Source of the DNA: Candidatus Krumholzibacteriia bacterium
GTDB taxonomy: Bacteria; Krumholzibacteriota; Krumholzibacteriia; G020349025
Direction of reading: 5' to 3'
NCBI GenBank assembly: GCA_035649275.1
Contig: DASRJW010000060.1
Span: 1-34,556 of the forward strand
Length of the DNA: 34,556 nucleotides
The position numbers and the translations under genes are program-made. Below are positions 1 through 8,073 of this stretch, one piece after another (positions within the stretch are counted from its first letter, which is position 1; the number at the start of each line of letters is the position of its first letter). The notes below the pieces were generated by a model that was not told where the DNA came from, ran no database searches, and worked only from the letters and a program-made list of their open reading frames with translations.

Positions 1-251
1 ACGAACCAGCGGAAGCTCGGGTTCAATGCCTTCATCGACGCCCGCTGGGCGTCGCCGCCATCGCCCTTTCCGGTCACCCCGACCTCGTAGCGCTGCGCCG
101 CAGTCTGCAGGACGGTTTGATTCGGAGCGTTGGCGTACCACACCACGCCGTGATTCAGATTGCTTTCTGCAGACCGGACGTCGCAGGGAACGAGCGAGCA
201 CAGCATCACTGTCGACAGGATCGTCATTCGTGCGGAAGTGTGAGGGCGCAT
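1..251 (-). CDS. GHL15-like putative glycoside hydrolase, N-terminal part only (cut by window edge)
   Basis: Reading the minus strand from an ATG at 249-251 gives an open frame of 83 codons that runs off the window start. Residues 1-25 look like a signal peptide with a hydrophobic core (MTILSTVMLCSLV). After that the protein matches the N-terminus of the full gene at 2346-4379 almost residue for residue: 'RYEVGVTGKGDG' and 'PSFRW' are identical, and 'LNHGVVWY' here corresponds to 'LRHGVLWY' there. It is therefore a close paralogue, presumably a secreted TIM-barrel putative glycosidase. An AAGAGGT ribosome site lies about 7 bases before the ATG. The rest of the gene, including any catalytic residues and C-terminal tail, lies outside the window, so function is inferred only from the paralogue. 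Confidence 0.8.
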   Translation of the reverse strand, partial: MRPHTSARMTILSTVMLCSLVPCDVRSAESNLNHGVVWYANAPNQTVLQTAAQRYEVGVTGKGDGGDAQRASMKALNPSFRWF

Positions 252-261
252 GATCGGACCT

Positions 262-280
262 CTTGGGTTTTTCACCCAAG
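262..280 (-). promoter_or_regulatory. Leader hairpin touching a ribosome binding site
   Basis: A perfect 7-bp inverted repeat (CTTGGGT / ACCCAAG, 5-base loop) sits about 11 bases upstream of the ATG at 251. In the minus-strand transcript its 3' arm ends in AAG, which forms the first three bases of the AAGAGGT ribosome site. Folding would partly hide that site. A regulatory effect is inference; the structure itself is seen directly. Confidence 0.35.
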
Positions 281-389
281 TCATGCACTGACCGTGCCAG
301 ACAAGGGAGCGGACTCCCTCGCGATGGGCGTCCCGGCTTCGGAATGGCGGTTGAAGGGATTCTGGAAAGGTGGGTCGCGATCACGCTGT

Positions 390-2150
390 TTACATCAGAA
401 GGAGCTTACGTGCACGCGTCCCTTCTGGACCGTCCAGACGCAGGATGTAAATTCCCGCGCGCAGACGCTGTCCCTGATCATCGCGTCCGTCCCAGTGCAC
501 GACGTAGTGGCCAGGATCCGCCACCGCGTCGAAGAGACGGCGCACCTCGCGACCACGCACGTCGATGACGCGCAGCTGCACGCCACCGGCGCGACCGGTG
601 CTGAAGCGGAGCGTCGTCGTGTCGAGGATGGGATTGGGACGACTCGGTTCGAGCACGAGAGCCTCTGCCAGCGCCGGCGCCAGGACGGCCGGCCCGTACC
701 AGAAGGTGCGGCCGCTGCTCGTTTCCTCCGCGAGCCAGTAGTCGGTGCTACTGGCCGGCGATTGGGGATCGAGCCATTCGTAGGTTTCCTGACCCGAGAG
801 GAGGCCGGTGCTGACCAGCGTCCACGGCACCGCGCCGTCGTCCCGGTGGACACGGAAGCCCAGGTGGTCGGCGGAGGGCGAGACGACCTGCCAGCGGAGC
901 AGAGCCCCGGCGCTCGTCCGCACCGCGGTGAAGGATTGCAGGGTGACCGGCGTCCCACTCTCTTCCGCAGCGGCGGTGAAGAAAGTCCCTGGGTCGCGCT
1001 GGTTCGCGTACTCCGTGCCGATCCAGGCCGCCCCGTGCAGTCCCGAGCTGATGCGGAACTCGTCGCCCGCCCCGGTCATGAGGTCGTCGCCATTCCAGTA
1101 CATGGGGCCGCAGATGCCCACGTCGAAGTTGCCCGCCGGATTGATGGGTATCCCGGTGTAGAAGTGCGTCACCCCCGGGTCGGCGGCCCAGGGCGTGGCC
1201 GGCTGCCTCTCGCCGTCCCAGTAGAAGTAGACCGTGTCGGCGACGCCGTCGAACACCCAGGTGAAGTAATGGAACTCGTTGAGCGGTATCGGCGTCGGAT
1301 CCCAGCGCAGGTCGCGCCAGGGATTCGCCAGGTTGTAGTGCGGCCGCTGCACGATGTTGTTCGTCTGCGACGAGACGTGCCAGAAGTTGGGGTTGGACTG
1401 AAAGGTGAAGTCCGTGGTGCGCGTGGTGTGCCGGAGCCAGGCGCTGATCACATAGGTGCTGTCCGGGATGCGAATGGCCCGGGTGTTGATGAAGTGGGTG
1501 GTGCCGTTGAAGCGCCAAGCCTGGCCGCACTGGCCGGCCATCACGTCGCCGCTGGTCCAAGCGGCGGCGGCATTGCGGGCGTTGGCGTCGTGGGCGCCGG
1601 CGGTGTAGTCCTGCAGCGTGCCGAGACCCGGGTCCTCCTCGAAGTGATAGACCGCGGCGTAGGCGCCGTTCCACACCGAACCAGCCGGGGAGACGGTGGC
1701 GCCGGGGTTGTCGTAGTAGATGAAGAACTCGCGCACCGAAGCCGACAGGCTGTCGGCGGCGAACCAGATCTCTGCTTTGTGTGCGCCCGCATCGTAGCCC
1801 ACGATCTCGTGGTCGAGGCGTGTGACCCCATCGCGCTTGGTGATGAGGATGTCGCTGCCGTCGGCCTTGGCGCGGGCGAAGACGCTCGTCAGGCTGCTGC
1901 CGTCGACGAGGAGGGGGAAATCCAGGAGGGTCCCCTGCACCAGAGCCGGATTCGCCGTGATCTTGACCCGATGCCTCCATCCCGAGCCGTACCAGCCGGC
2001 GGCGAGGCGCGCTCCGTCCGTACCCTCGCCCGCCAAGCTGGCTCGGGAGGTGACGGTGGCTGGGCTCGTGCCAGCAGGTGCTCTGGATACCACCAGGCAG
2101 CACAACGAGGCGATCAGGACCCGGAGACTCGAGAGCAGCGGACGGCGCAT
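390..2150 (-). CDS. Secreted DUF2341 / LamG-like / FlgD-Ig protein (paralogue 1)
   Basis: Probable secreted or surface carbohydrate-binding protein of 586 residues. The ATG at 2150 is chosen because GAGG lies about 7 bases upstream and a signal peptide follows (MRRPLLSSLRVLIASLCC). Residues ~50-150 fit DUF2341 (GWRHRVKIT, FPLLV, EIWF, FFIYYDNP). Residues ~160-370 form a LamG/concanavalin-like fold (YHFEED, GQAWRFNGTTHFI, ISAWLRH, FDGVADTVYFYWDG, DEFRIS). Residues ~390-490 are Fn3-like (LRWQV, GFRVHRDDG, YWLAEE, WYGPA). The end is a FlgD-Ig domain (VIDVRGREVRRL, HWDGRDDQG, GIYILRL, RKLLLM). It resembles the protein at 10365-12089 along its whole length. It is encoded between two GHL15-like genes, which suggests a shared glycan-related role. 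No catalytic residues were recognised; the ligand is unknown. Confidence 0.85.
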   Translation of the reverse strand: MRRPLLSSLRVLIASLCCLVVSRAPAGTSPATVTSRASLAGEGTDGARLAAGWYGSGWRHRVKITANPALVQGTLLDFPLLVDGSSLTSVFARAKADGSDILITKRDGVTRLDHEIVGYDAGAHKAEIWFAADSLSASVREFFIYYDNPGATVSPAGSVWNGAYAAVYHFEEDPGLGTLQDYTAGAHDANARNAAAAWTSGDVMAGQCGQAWRFNGTTHFINTRAIRIPDSTYVISAWLRHTTRTTDFTFQSNPNFWHVSSQTNNIVQRPHYNLANPWRDLRWDPTPIPLNEFHYFTWVFDGVADTVYFYWDGERQPATPWAADPGVTHFYTGIPINPAGNFDVGICGPMYWNGDDLMTGAGDEFRISSGLHGAAWIGTEYANQRDPGTFFTAAAEESGTPVTLQSFTAVRTSAGALLRWQVVSPSADHLGFRVHRDDGAVPWTLVSTGLLSGQETYEWLDPQSPASSTDYWLAEETSSGRTFWYGPAVLAPALAEALVLEPSRPNPILDTTTLRFSTGRAGGVQLRVIDVRGREVRRLFDAVADPGHYVVHWDGRDDQGQRLRAGIYILRLDGPEGTRARKLLLM

Positions 2151-2261
2151 GCGAATACCTCGTCGGTCACCGGGTTCGACCCGGACGGAATCGGCGCGCG
2201 AGACGTGAGCCCGTCGGGAATCTGCATAAACCATGCACGCTCGCTCGCGGCGGCGTGACGA

Positions 2262-2310
2262 GGTCGGGAGAAACGAGAAGAGGAGCGCGAGACCAGTCCG
2301 GGGTCGCTCC
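2262..2310 (-). terminator. Possible intrinsic terminator after the GHL15-like gene
   Basis: On the minus strand, just past the stop at 2346, GGAGC...GCTCC and an inner GGTC...GACC form an imperfect hairpin at 2282-2310 (one 4-base bulge). It is followed by a pyrimidine stretch, TCTTCTCGTTTCTC. The tail is not pure T and the stem is bulged, so this is a moderate call. Confidence 0.35.
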
Positions 2311-2345
2311 TGCGTATAGCGCCGAGACGCCGCTCGCGCCGGGGC

Positions 2346-4379
2346 TCACCGCAGCCGCTGCAGCTTGCGCATGAGGACCCGCGCCGGGGTCTCGAGTCGG
2401 TAGAAGTAGACGCCCGGCGACACTTGCCGGCCGCTCTGGTCCTCGCCGCGCCACGTCACCGCGTGGCTCCGGCCATCACCCCTTCCCGAATACAACCGCT
2501 GCACCTCGCGACCCCGCACGTCATACACCCTGAGCTCCGCCCGGCCCCCCGACTCCAGGCCGAAACGGATCGTCGTCTCCCCCCGGAACGGGCTTGGCTC
2601 GCCCATGGACAGCCAAACCACAGAAGACGGCAATCCTCGCAGCTCCACTGGCCCGTACCACTGCACCGCGCCCGACTCCGTCGCCTCCGCCAACCAGTAG
2701 TACGCCTCGGTCTCCGGCGCCGTCGTGTCCACGTAGGTGTACTCCCGCGAGCCGTGCAGCAACTCTCCCGTCAACCGCTGCCGCGGATTCTGTTCGTCGC
2801 CTCGGTAGACATGGAACCCCTGATGATCCGCGCTCGCTTCCCGCACCACCCAGTGCAGCGCGGCGCCTCCCGTTGCCAACCGCTCGACCGCGAAGCTCTC
2901 CAGCTCCACTGCCACCGCGTGATCCAGGAACAGCATCCCCTGGCCGTTCCGTAGCGTCACCGAGTGTACGAACGACCCCGTCTTCCCCGCCGGGCTCACC
3001 GGCGAGAGCGACCGCGGCAAGCTCACCTTCACCGCGGCCCCGGTCTCGATGCCTTCGTCATAACTTCCACGGTTGCGCAGCACCACCATGCCGCGTTCGT
3101 AATCCCGCGCCTTCACCACGTACTCGTTCCCCAGGGGATCCGTCCCGTTCGCCAGCGTGTACGGCGCCCCCACTGCCGGCCCCAGCTCCCGGTTGGCCAC
3201 GTCGAGGCAACCGCGCCAGGTGAGCGTGTCCCACCCCGCGGCGCTCGGCGCGCTCGTCCCCATCTCGTAGAAGTACGTCCCCGGCGTCCGCGTCACCAGA
3301 TACCAGGCCAGGTTCCCGAGCAGGGTCTCGGCGTAGCTGTACTGCCCGACGCGACCCGACACGCTCCGCGTCATCGTGGCGGCGTAGAAGCACTCGATCC
3401 CTGCCGACGACGCCAGCACGTCCCGGCGGTACGCCTCGTCCACCATCCCGGTCCCGAAGCTCCGCACCGCGTTGTACTGGAACTCCATGAACAGCACGTC
3501 CGCCGCATCTCGGGTGACGTAACCGTCGTCCCAGATGTTGGCCACGTTCAGCATCAGATACTTCCGCTGCCGGTCCGGGGACCAGCTTGCCGCCACCTGC
3601 ATCGTGTCTTTCAAAGAGGTGAGGAAGGGGCCGTAGTTCGAATTCCAATGCCAGTCGGCGAACTCCCAGCTGCCGATCAGCAGGTGCCCCGGCGTCTCCC
3701 GCACGTGACCGCCGCTCACGATGGAGCCATAGTTGAAGAATTGCGCCGTCGAATTGTCCAGGAAGATCCCGTCCGGGTAGACGTTCGAGCCCTCGAACGG
3801 GGTCTCGAACGCCAAGCGCACCATGGCTTCCCGATGCAGCTGCGCCGCCCGGCGGGTGGCGCAATGCACCGCCCGCCGGCTCAGATTGCGGTAGTAGACG
3901 GGAATGCGCGCCTCGGCCGGGGTCACCGCACTCCCGCCACCCCAGCCGCGGATCAGCACCGTGTCCTCCTCCAGGACCACGCGCGTGTCGTCCCAGTAAT
4001 GGAGGTAGGCCTCCTCCACGTTCCAGCCTCGGCTCGCGGCCAGCGACAGCAGCAGATCGTGCTCCGGCGTCCCCGTCTCCGAGGTCACGTAGTTGTCCGT
4101 CCCCGAGTTGTAGACGTACCAGCGGAAGCTCGGGTCCAAGACCTTCATCTCTGCCCGCTGGGCGTCGGCGCCATCCCCCTTCCCGGTCACGCCGACCTCG
4201 TAACGCGCCACCGCCCGCTGCAGAATGGCTTCGTCCCGAGCGCTCGAGTACCAGAGGACGCCGTGGCGCAGGCCGAGGTCCGTCTCGGTGCGGGGTGCGT
4301 TCTTCTCTCCCTGCGCTGCCACGGCGAGCAGGACGAGGAGGAACGGCAGAGCGCGCACCGCCGCAGCGCGGCACACCAT
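2346..4379 (-). CDS. Secreted GHL15-like putative glycoside hydrolase with Fn3-like and FlgD-Ig tail
   Basis: A 677-residue secreted protein. An ATG at 4379 has GAGG upstream and opens a signal peptide (ALPFLLVLLAVAAQG). Residues ~35-420 look like a TIM barrel of the putative glycoside-hydrolase-like families (GHL15 type): LRHGVLWYSS, RWYVYNSGTDNY, YPDGIFLDNS with a conserved aspartate, LIGSWEFADW, KYLMLNVANIWDD, LFMEFQYNA, TYFYEMGTSAPS. A beta-sandwich follows (KARDYERGMVVLRNRG). Next come an Fn3-like module (LHWVV, GFHVYRGDE, YWLAEATESG) and a FlgD-Ig module (VYDVRGREVQRL, PGVYFYRLE, RKLQRLR). The last two modules are shared with the DUF2341 proteins in this window. The likely role is cleavage or binding of a surface polysaccharide. 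The family assignment is from motif memory, and the substrate and catalytic pair are not established. Confidence 0.8.
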   Translation of the reverse strand: MVCRAAAVRALPFLLVLLAVAAQGEKNAPRTETDLGLRHGVLWYSSARDEAILQRAVARYEVGVTGKGDGADAQRAEMKVLDPSFRWYVYNSGTDNYVTSETGTPEHDLLLSLAASRGWNVEEAYLHYWDDTRVVLEEDTVLIRGWGGGSAVTPAEARIPVYYRNLSRRAVHCATRRAAQLHREAMVRLAFETPFEGSNVYPDGIFLDNSTAQFFNYGSIVSGGHVRETPGHLLIGSWEFADWHWNSNYGPFLTSLKDTMQVAASWSPDRQRKYLMLNVANIWDDGYVTRDAADVLFMEFQYNAVRSFGTGMVDEAYRRDVLASSAGIECFYAATMTRSVSGRVGQYSYAETLLGNLAWYLVTRTPGTYFYEMGTSAPSAAGWDTLTWRGCLDVANRELGPAVGAPYTLANGTDPLGNEYVVKARDYERGMVVLRNRGSYDEGIETGAAVKVSLPRSLSPVSPAGKTGSFVHSVTLRNGQGMLFLDHAVAVELESFAVERLATGGAALHWVVREASADHQGFHVYRGDEQNPRQRLTGELLHGSREYTYVDTTAPETEAYYWLAEATESGAVQWYGPVELRGLPSSVVWLSMGEPSPFRGETTIRFGLESGGRAELRVYDVRGREVQRLYSGRGDGRSHAVTWRGEDQSGRQVSPGVYFYRLETPARVLMRKLQRLR

Positions 4380-4489
4380 GGGTGAACCTCGGGGATGAAG
4401 ATCGATGCGGAGCGGCGCCGTGGCAGGGGCGACCCGGCGCTGGCGGCGAGAATGTTACTGCCGTGTCCGCGCTCGATGCCAGGATTTCC

Positions 4490-5755
4490 TCAGCGGCACC
4501 GGCGTTCACGGAGCAAGGCCTCGAGCGTCTCGATGCAGCGACCCGCGACGCGCGACACTTCGTAGGCCTCGACCGCCTGGGGACGCGGCGGTGCGGGACA
4601 CCCTGCAGCTGCCAGGGACTCGAGGGCTCGGTCGATGGCGCCGGCGTCCTCGATGTCGCAGACCATGCCGCCCACTTCCCGCACCACTCGTGCCGAAGCG
4701 CCTGCGGCCGGGGTGAGGGCGAGGATCGGCCTGCCGGCACCCAGGTAGTCCACCAGCTTCGAGGGCAAGAAGACGCTCTCCGTCCCTTGGCTCAGCTTCG
4801 CGTCCACCAGGAGGAGAACGTCGTGGGCGCGCATGAGTGCCAGGGAGTCGAGATAGGGCACCGTGCTCTCGAGACGCAGAATCTCCTGCAAACCACGCTC
4901 CCGCACCAAATGCGCATAGGAATCCGGCATGGTGCCGTAGGAACTGAGGGTGAGTCGGCCCGCCAGAGCGCCCCGCGCCTGCAGGCGTGAGAGAGCGTCG
5001 ATGAGGGGCCCCGGCGTTCGCGGCCCGTAGAAATGCCCTGTATGCAGGATCCGGACGGGAGAGGCGCCGGCGCTGCTGTCGCCGGCGCCGCCGTACCACT
5101 CGGGAACGAAGGCATGGGGCAGCACACCGGTCTTCGCCGCCTCGAGCACCGGATGCTTCGTCAGCACCAGACGCCGCATCTCCTCCGAGGTGAAGAGCAC
5201 CCGGTCGGCCGCGGCCAGCACCCGATCCTCCAGGGCGCGATTGTGCCGCGCTACGCGCTCCGAGGCGAACATCGCATACGGGTTGTCCGACCAGGGATCG
5301 CTGAAGTAGGCCACCCAGGGCAAACCCGCCCGCCGTTGCAAATCCATGCCGAGCAGATGATTCGCGTGCGGCTGCGAGCAGCTGAGGACGACGTCGAAGC
5401 GCCCCAGATCCTGGCGGCGCAGGGCACGCCCCGCCGGCCACAGCCACTCGCGCTTCTTCGGTTCCAGGAAGCGATAGACGAAGCGCCGCCGCCGGTCGAG
5501 GCGCTTCAGCAGCCGCACTCCCAGGCTGGTCTCCGGGGAGGCGAAGCGATGCTCCACCACACCGGGAGGAGCCACGCGCGCCAAGGCGGTATCGCGCATG
5601 ACCGTGCCGCCGGGGGCGCTGAACGATTCCGCCGTGATGGTCACGATCTCCACCTCCACGCCGTGCTGCCGCAGGCCGAGCACCAGCTTGAGGTAGCAGA
5701 TGGCGGCGGGGACGAGGAGCGGCGGATAGCAGTACAGGATGGCGAGAACGCGCAT
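4490..5755 (-). CDS. GT4-type glycosyltransferase
   Basis: A 421-residue cytoplasmic, probably membrane-associated, retaining glycosyltransferase of the GT-B fold that transfers a sugar from a nucleotide donor during polysaccharide assembly. The N-terminal acceptor domain starts MRVLAILYCYPPLLVP and has YFSDPWSDNPY and a tail-side 'RVLFTSEEMRR'. The C-terminal donor domain has RILHTGHFYGPRTP and LPSKLVDYLGAGRPILAL, where a family-typical glutamate is replaced within the K-L-V-D-Y stretch. Its ATG shares one base with the TGA of wecB (TGATG), so the two genes are very probably translationally coupled. It is the last gene of the minus-strand operon. Donor and acceptor cannot be read from the sequence; UDP-ManNAc is a reasonable guess because wecB precedes it. 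Confidence 0.88.
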   Translation of the reverse strand: MRVLAILYCYPPLLVPAAICYLKLVLGLRQHGVEVEIVTITAESFSAPGGTVMRDTALARVAPPGVVEHRFASPETSLGVRLLKRLDRRRRFVYRFLEPKKREWLWPAGRALRRQDLGRFDVVLSCSQPHANHLLGMDLQRRAGLPWVAYFSDPWSDNPYAMFASERVARHNRALEDRVLAAADRVLFTSEEMRRLVLTKHPVLEAAKTGVLPHAFVPEWYGGAGDSSAGASPVRILHTGHFYGPRTPGPLIDALSRLQARGALAGRLTLSSYGTMPDSYAHLVRERGLQEILRLESTVPYLDSLALMRAHDVLLLVDAKLSQGTESVFLPSKLVDYLGAGRPILALTPAAGASARVVREVGGMVCDIEDAGAIDRALESLAAAGCPAPPRPQAVEAYEVSRVAGRCIETLEALLRERRCR

Positions 5756-6888
5756 CACAGCCCCAGGTGGGCGCGGATCGCCTGCACGATGCGCGGGGCG
5801 GCGTGGCCGTCGCCGTAGGGGTTCTGCTGCCGCAGCCGTTCGTCGGCGCCGGGAGGCGCGGCCAGGAGCCGGGTGGCTTCGGCGACGATGCGCTCCGGGT
5901 CGGTGCCGACGAGCAGGGCCACGCCGGCCTGGATGCCCTCGGGGCGCTCGGTCTTGTCGCGCAGCACCAGCACGGGCTTCCCGAGCGACGGTGCTTCCTC
6001 CTGCACGCCCCCCGAGTCGGTGAGGATGAGCGTGGCGCGACGCATGACCTGGACGAACTGCAGGTAGTCCAGGGGCTCGAGCAGCAGCACCCGGGACTGG
6101 GCGCCGAGAAGTTCGTGCACCGTGTGCCGCACGTTGGGGTTCGGATGCACGGGGAAGACGAGACCGGCGTCCGGGTGCGTCTCCAGGATCCGGAGCAGGG
6201 CCTGACAAACGCCGCGGAGGGGCGCTCCGAAGCTCTCGCGCCGATGCGCTGTCACCAGCAGCAGCCGGCCGACGCCGTCGGCGAAGCGAGCGATGCGTTG
6301 CAGCACCGCATCGTTGGGATCCGGCGGCTTGGCGGCGATGTGCAGCACCGCGTCGACGACGGTGTTGCCGGTGATCAGGATCGCCGCCTCCGGCACGCCT
6401 TCGCGGCGCAAGTTCTCCCGCGCCTGCGCCGTGGGGGCGAAGTGCAGGTCCGCCAAGGCTCCGGCGACACGGCGGTTCATCTCCTCCGGGAAGGGGGCGT
6501 ACTTGTCGGCGGTGCGCAAACCGGCCTCCACGTGGCCCACGGGGATGCGGTTGTAATGACAAGCCAGCGCCGCTGCCAGCACCGTGGTGGTGTCGCCCTG
6601 GACCAGCGCCAGGTCCGGCTTCTCCTGGCGCAGCACTGCGTCGATGCCCAGGAGGCATTGGGCGGTCACGTCGACGACCCGTTGGTCCGGAGTCATGATG
6701 TCCAGGTCGTGGTCGGGAACGATCCCGAAGACGCGCAGCATGTCGTCCAGCATTTCCCGGTGCTGGGCCGTCGCCAGCGTCACCACCGTGAAGGCGCCAT
6801 CGGCGCGCAGCGCTTCCACCACCGGACCCATCTTGATGACCTCGGGTCGGGTGCCGAAGATCGCCAGGATCTTGCGTCGTTGCGTCAT
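5755..6888 (-). CDS. wecB: UDP-N-acetylglucosamine 2-epimerase, non-hydrolysing
   Basis: A 377-residue cytoplasmic enzyme that interconverts UDP-GlcNAc and UDP-ManNAc for polysaccharide synthesis. Family signatures are in order: KILAIFGTRPEVIKMGPV at the N-terminus, VQGDTTT, GHVEAGLRT, PFPEEMNRR, ITGNTVVDA, LLVTAHRRESFG, PVHPNPNVR, LTDSGGVQEEAPSLGKPVLV and LRDKTERPE. The length matches the family's usual 360-390 residues. The ATG at 6888 is preceded by GAGGCGGGGC, and an upstream in-frame extension lacks family similarity. The previous gene ends 10 bases upstream and the glycosyltransferase start overlaps the stop. The product call is secure; whether ManNAc itself or a derivative such as ManNAcA is used is open, since no WecC is in the window. 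Confidence 0.95.
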   Translation of the reverse strand: MTQRRKILAIFGTRPEVIKMGPVVEALRADGAFTVVTLATAQHREMLDDMLRVFGIVPDHDLDIMTPDQRVVDVTAQCLLGIDAVLRQEKPDLALVQGDTTTVLAAALACHYNRIPVGHVEAGLRTADKYAPFPEEMNRRVAGALADLHFAPTAQARENLRREGVPEAAILITGNTVVDAVLHIAAKPPDPNDAVLQRIARFADGVGRLLLVTAHRRESFGAPLRGVCQALLRILETHPDAGLVFPVHPNPNVRHTVHELLGAQSRVLLLEPLDYLQFVQVMRRATLILTDSGGVQEEAPSLGKPVLVLRDKTERPEGIQAGVALLVGTDPERIVAEATRLLAAPPGADERLRQQNPYGDGHAAPRIVQAIRAHLGL

Positions 6889-6898
6889 GCGCCCCGCC

Positions 6899-8038
6899 TC
6901 AGTACGGGAAGGGAACGTGGCGCTGCGGCAACTCGTAGAGCAGCGCGTCGATGAAATACTTCGTCGCCCAGTTGAGCACCCGGTAACGTCCGTAGTCGCC
7001 CTGGATCGGATAGGAACCACGGATGCCGCCGCGCAAGCCGCCGTTCGCCGCGCTCCGGTCCTGGGTGCGACAGAGAAAGTCGTTCACCCGCCGCGCCGCC
7101 GCCACGCCGGTGGCGGCTTCCTTGTCGCTCACCGCCTGCAGCTCCTGCAGTCGCCGCCAGACGATGGACATCTGCGCCATCCCGGTGAGGCAGGCCCAGC
7201 GTGCCGCCGGCCGCCAGCCGCGAGCGAAGCGCCCGGCCAGCCTGCCGCGGGCGTCCACCTGCGCCGCCAGCGCCGCCGCGGTGCGCGACGCCGCCGCCAC
7301 CAGAGCCGCGTCGCCGAGGCGGACGCCGCACTCCAGCTGTCCCCGGGCGGTGTAGGCAATGGTGTGCAGGAGCGGCGCCGTGTCGTCGTTCAAACAGTTG
7401 CGTTCGAACCAGCCGTGCTCGCGCTCCTGCTCCAGAGTCCAGGCGAGGAAGCGGCGCACCGCGTCGCCATAGCGCGGCTCACCACTGGCCTCCGTCAAGG
7501 CGAGCAAGGCCCAAGCGACGCAGACATTGTACGTGCGTCCGGGGCCGCCGGCATCGGCGCTGTGCCGCCAGACGCCATCGGCGTCGAGCACCGCGAGCAG
7601 CCAGTCACCGCCCCGGCGCGCGGCGTGCAGGAACGACGCTTCCCCCGTCGCGCCGTGGGCGCTGAGCCAGCCGAAGAGCACCTGCCCGGTGTCGAACACC
7701 ACCGGTTGGCCGTCGGTCAAGTTGGGGATGGCACCGCTCTGCTGCTGCACCTGCAGTTCCCAGCGGGCCATGTCGAGAGCGCGCCGGCGGGAATCGGCGT
7801 CGCCGGTGCTGGCGCTCCAATTGAGCAGCGTCGGGATGATGTAACCCGTGGTCTCGGGATACGAACGCATCCAACCCTTGCCGAGGAGATAGCTGTGACT
7901 CACGCCGCCGTCGCCGTTGGCGTCCTGGGCGCGATGTAGCCAGCCGACCGCAGCGGCGGCGTGGGTGGCGGCATCCACCGGCGGACGCCGCCGGCGCCAA
8001 TGCTCGCGCAGGCGTTCCCGCTCGCGTTCCAGGAGCAT
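6899..8038 (-). CDS. VpsJ-like alpha/alpha-toroid exopolysaccharide-locus protein
   Basis: About 379 residues, no signal peptide and no membrane segment. Regular helical-hairpin repeats with Trp-Leu and Gln-rich motifs (VGWLHRAQDANGDGGVS, SYPETTGYIIPTLL, FDTGQVLFGWLSA, WACLTGMAQMSIVW, GGLRGGIRGSYPIQGDYG) are typical of six-hairpin or squalene-cyclase-like alpha/alpha toroids. Proteins like this are found in exopolysaccharide clusters and are annotated VpsJ-like. The exact reaction is unknown: a glycan lyase, epimerase or structural role are all possible. The ATG at 8038 has a strong GGAGG. An in-frame ATG at 8074 would share one base with the upstream TGA (TGATG) and add 12 residues, and is a real alternative. 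It lies inside the EPS operon, 10 bases ahead of wecB. Confidence 0.8.
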   Translation of the reverse strand: MLLERERERLREHWRRRRPPVDAATHAAAAVGWLHRAQDANGDGGVSHSYLLGKGWMRSYPETTGYIIPTLLNWSASTGDADSRRRALDMARWELQVQQQSGAIPNLTDGQPVVFDTGQVLFGWLSAHGATGEASFLHAARRGGDWLLAVLDADGVWRHSADAGGPGRTYNVCVAWALLALTEASGEPRYGDAVRRFLAWTLEQEREHGWFERNCLNDDTAPLLHTIAYTARGQLECGVRLGDAALVAAASRTAAALAAQVDARGRLAGRFARGWRPAARWACLTGMAQMSIVWRRLQELQAVSDKEAATGVAAARRVNDFLCRTQDRSAANGGLRGGIRGSYPIQGDYGRYRVLNWATKYFIDALLYELPQRHVPFPY

Positions 8039-8073
8039 CGCCTCGCCTCCGCGAGAAACCGCCGCCAGCCGCA

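Noticed and set aside
117-2258. Long plus-strand open frame opposite the DUF2341 gene
   Set aside because: Composition is a GC-rich antisense shadow with no recognisable domain; the minus-strand protein has clear signal peptide and domains.
5756-6658. N-terminal extension of the glycosyltransferase frame over wecB
   Set aside because: The extension is an out-of-frame reading of wecB; ATG 5755 coupled to the wecB stop is the natural start.
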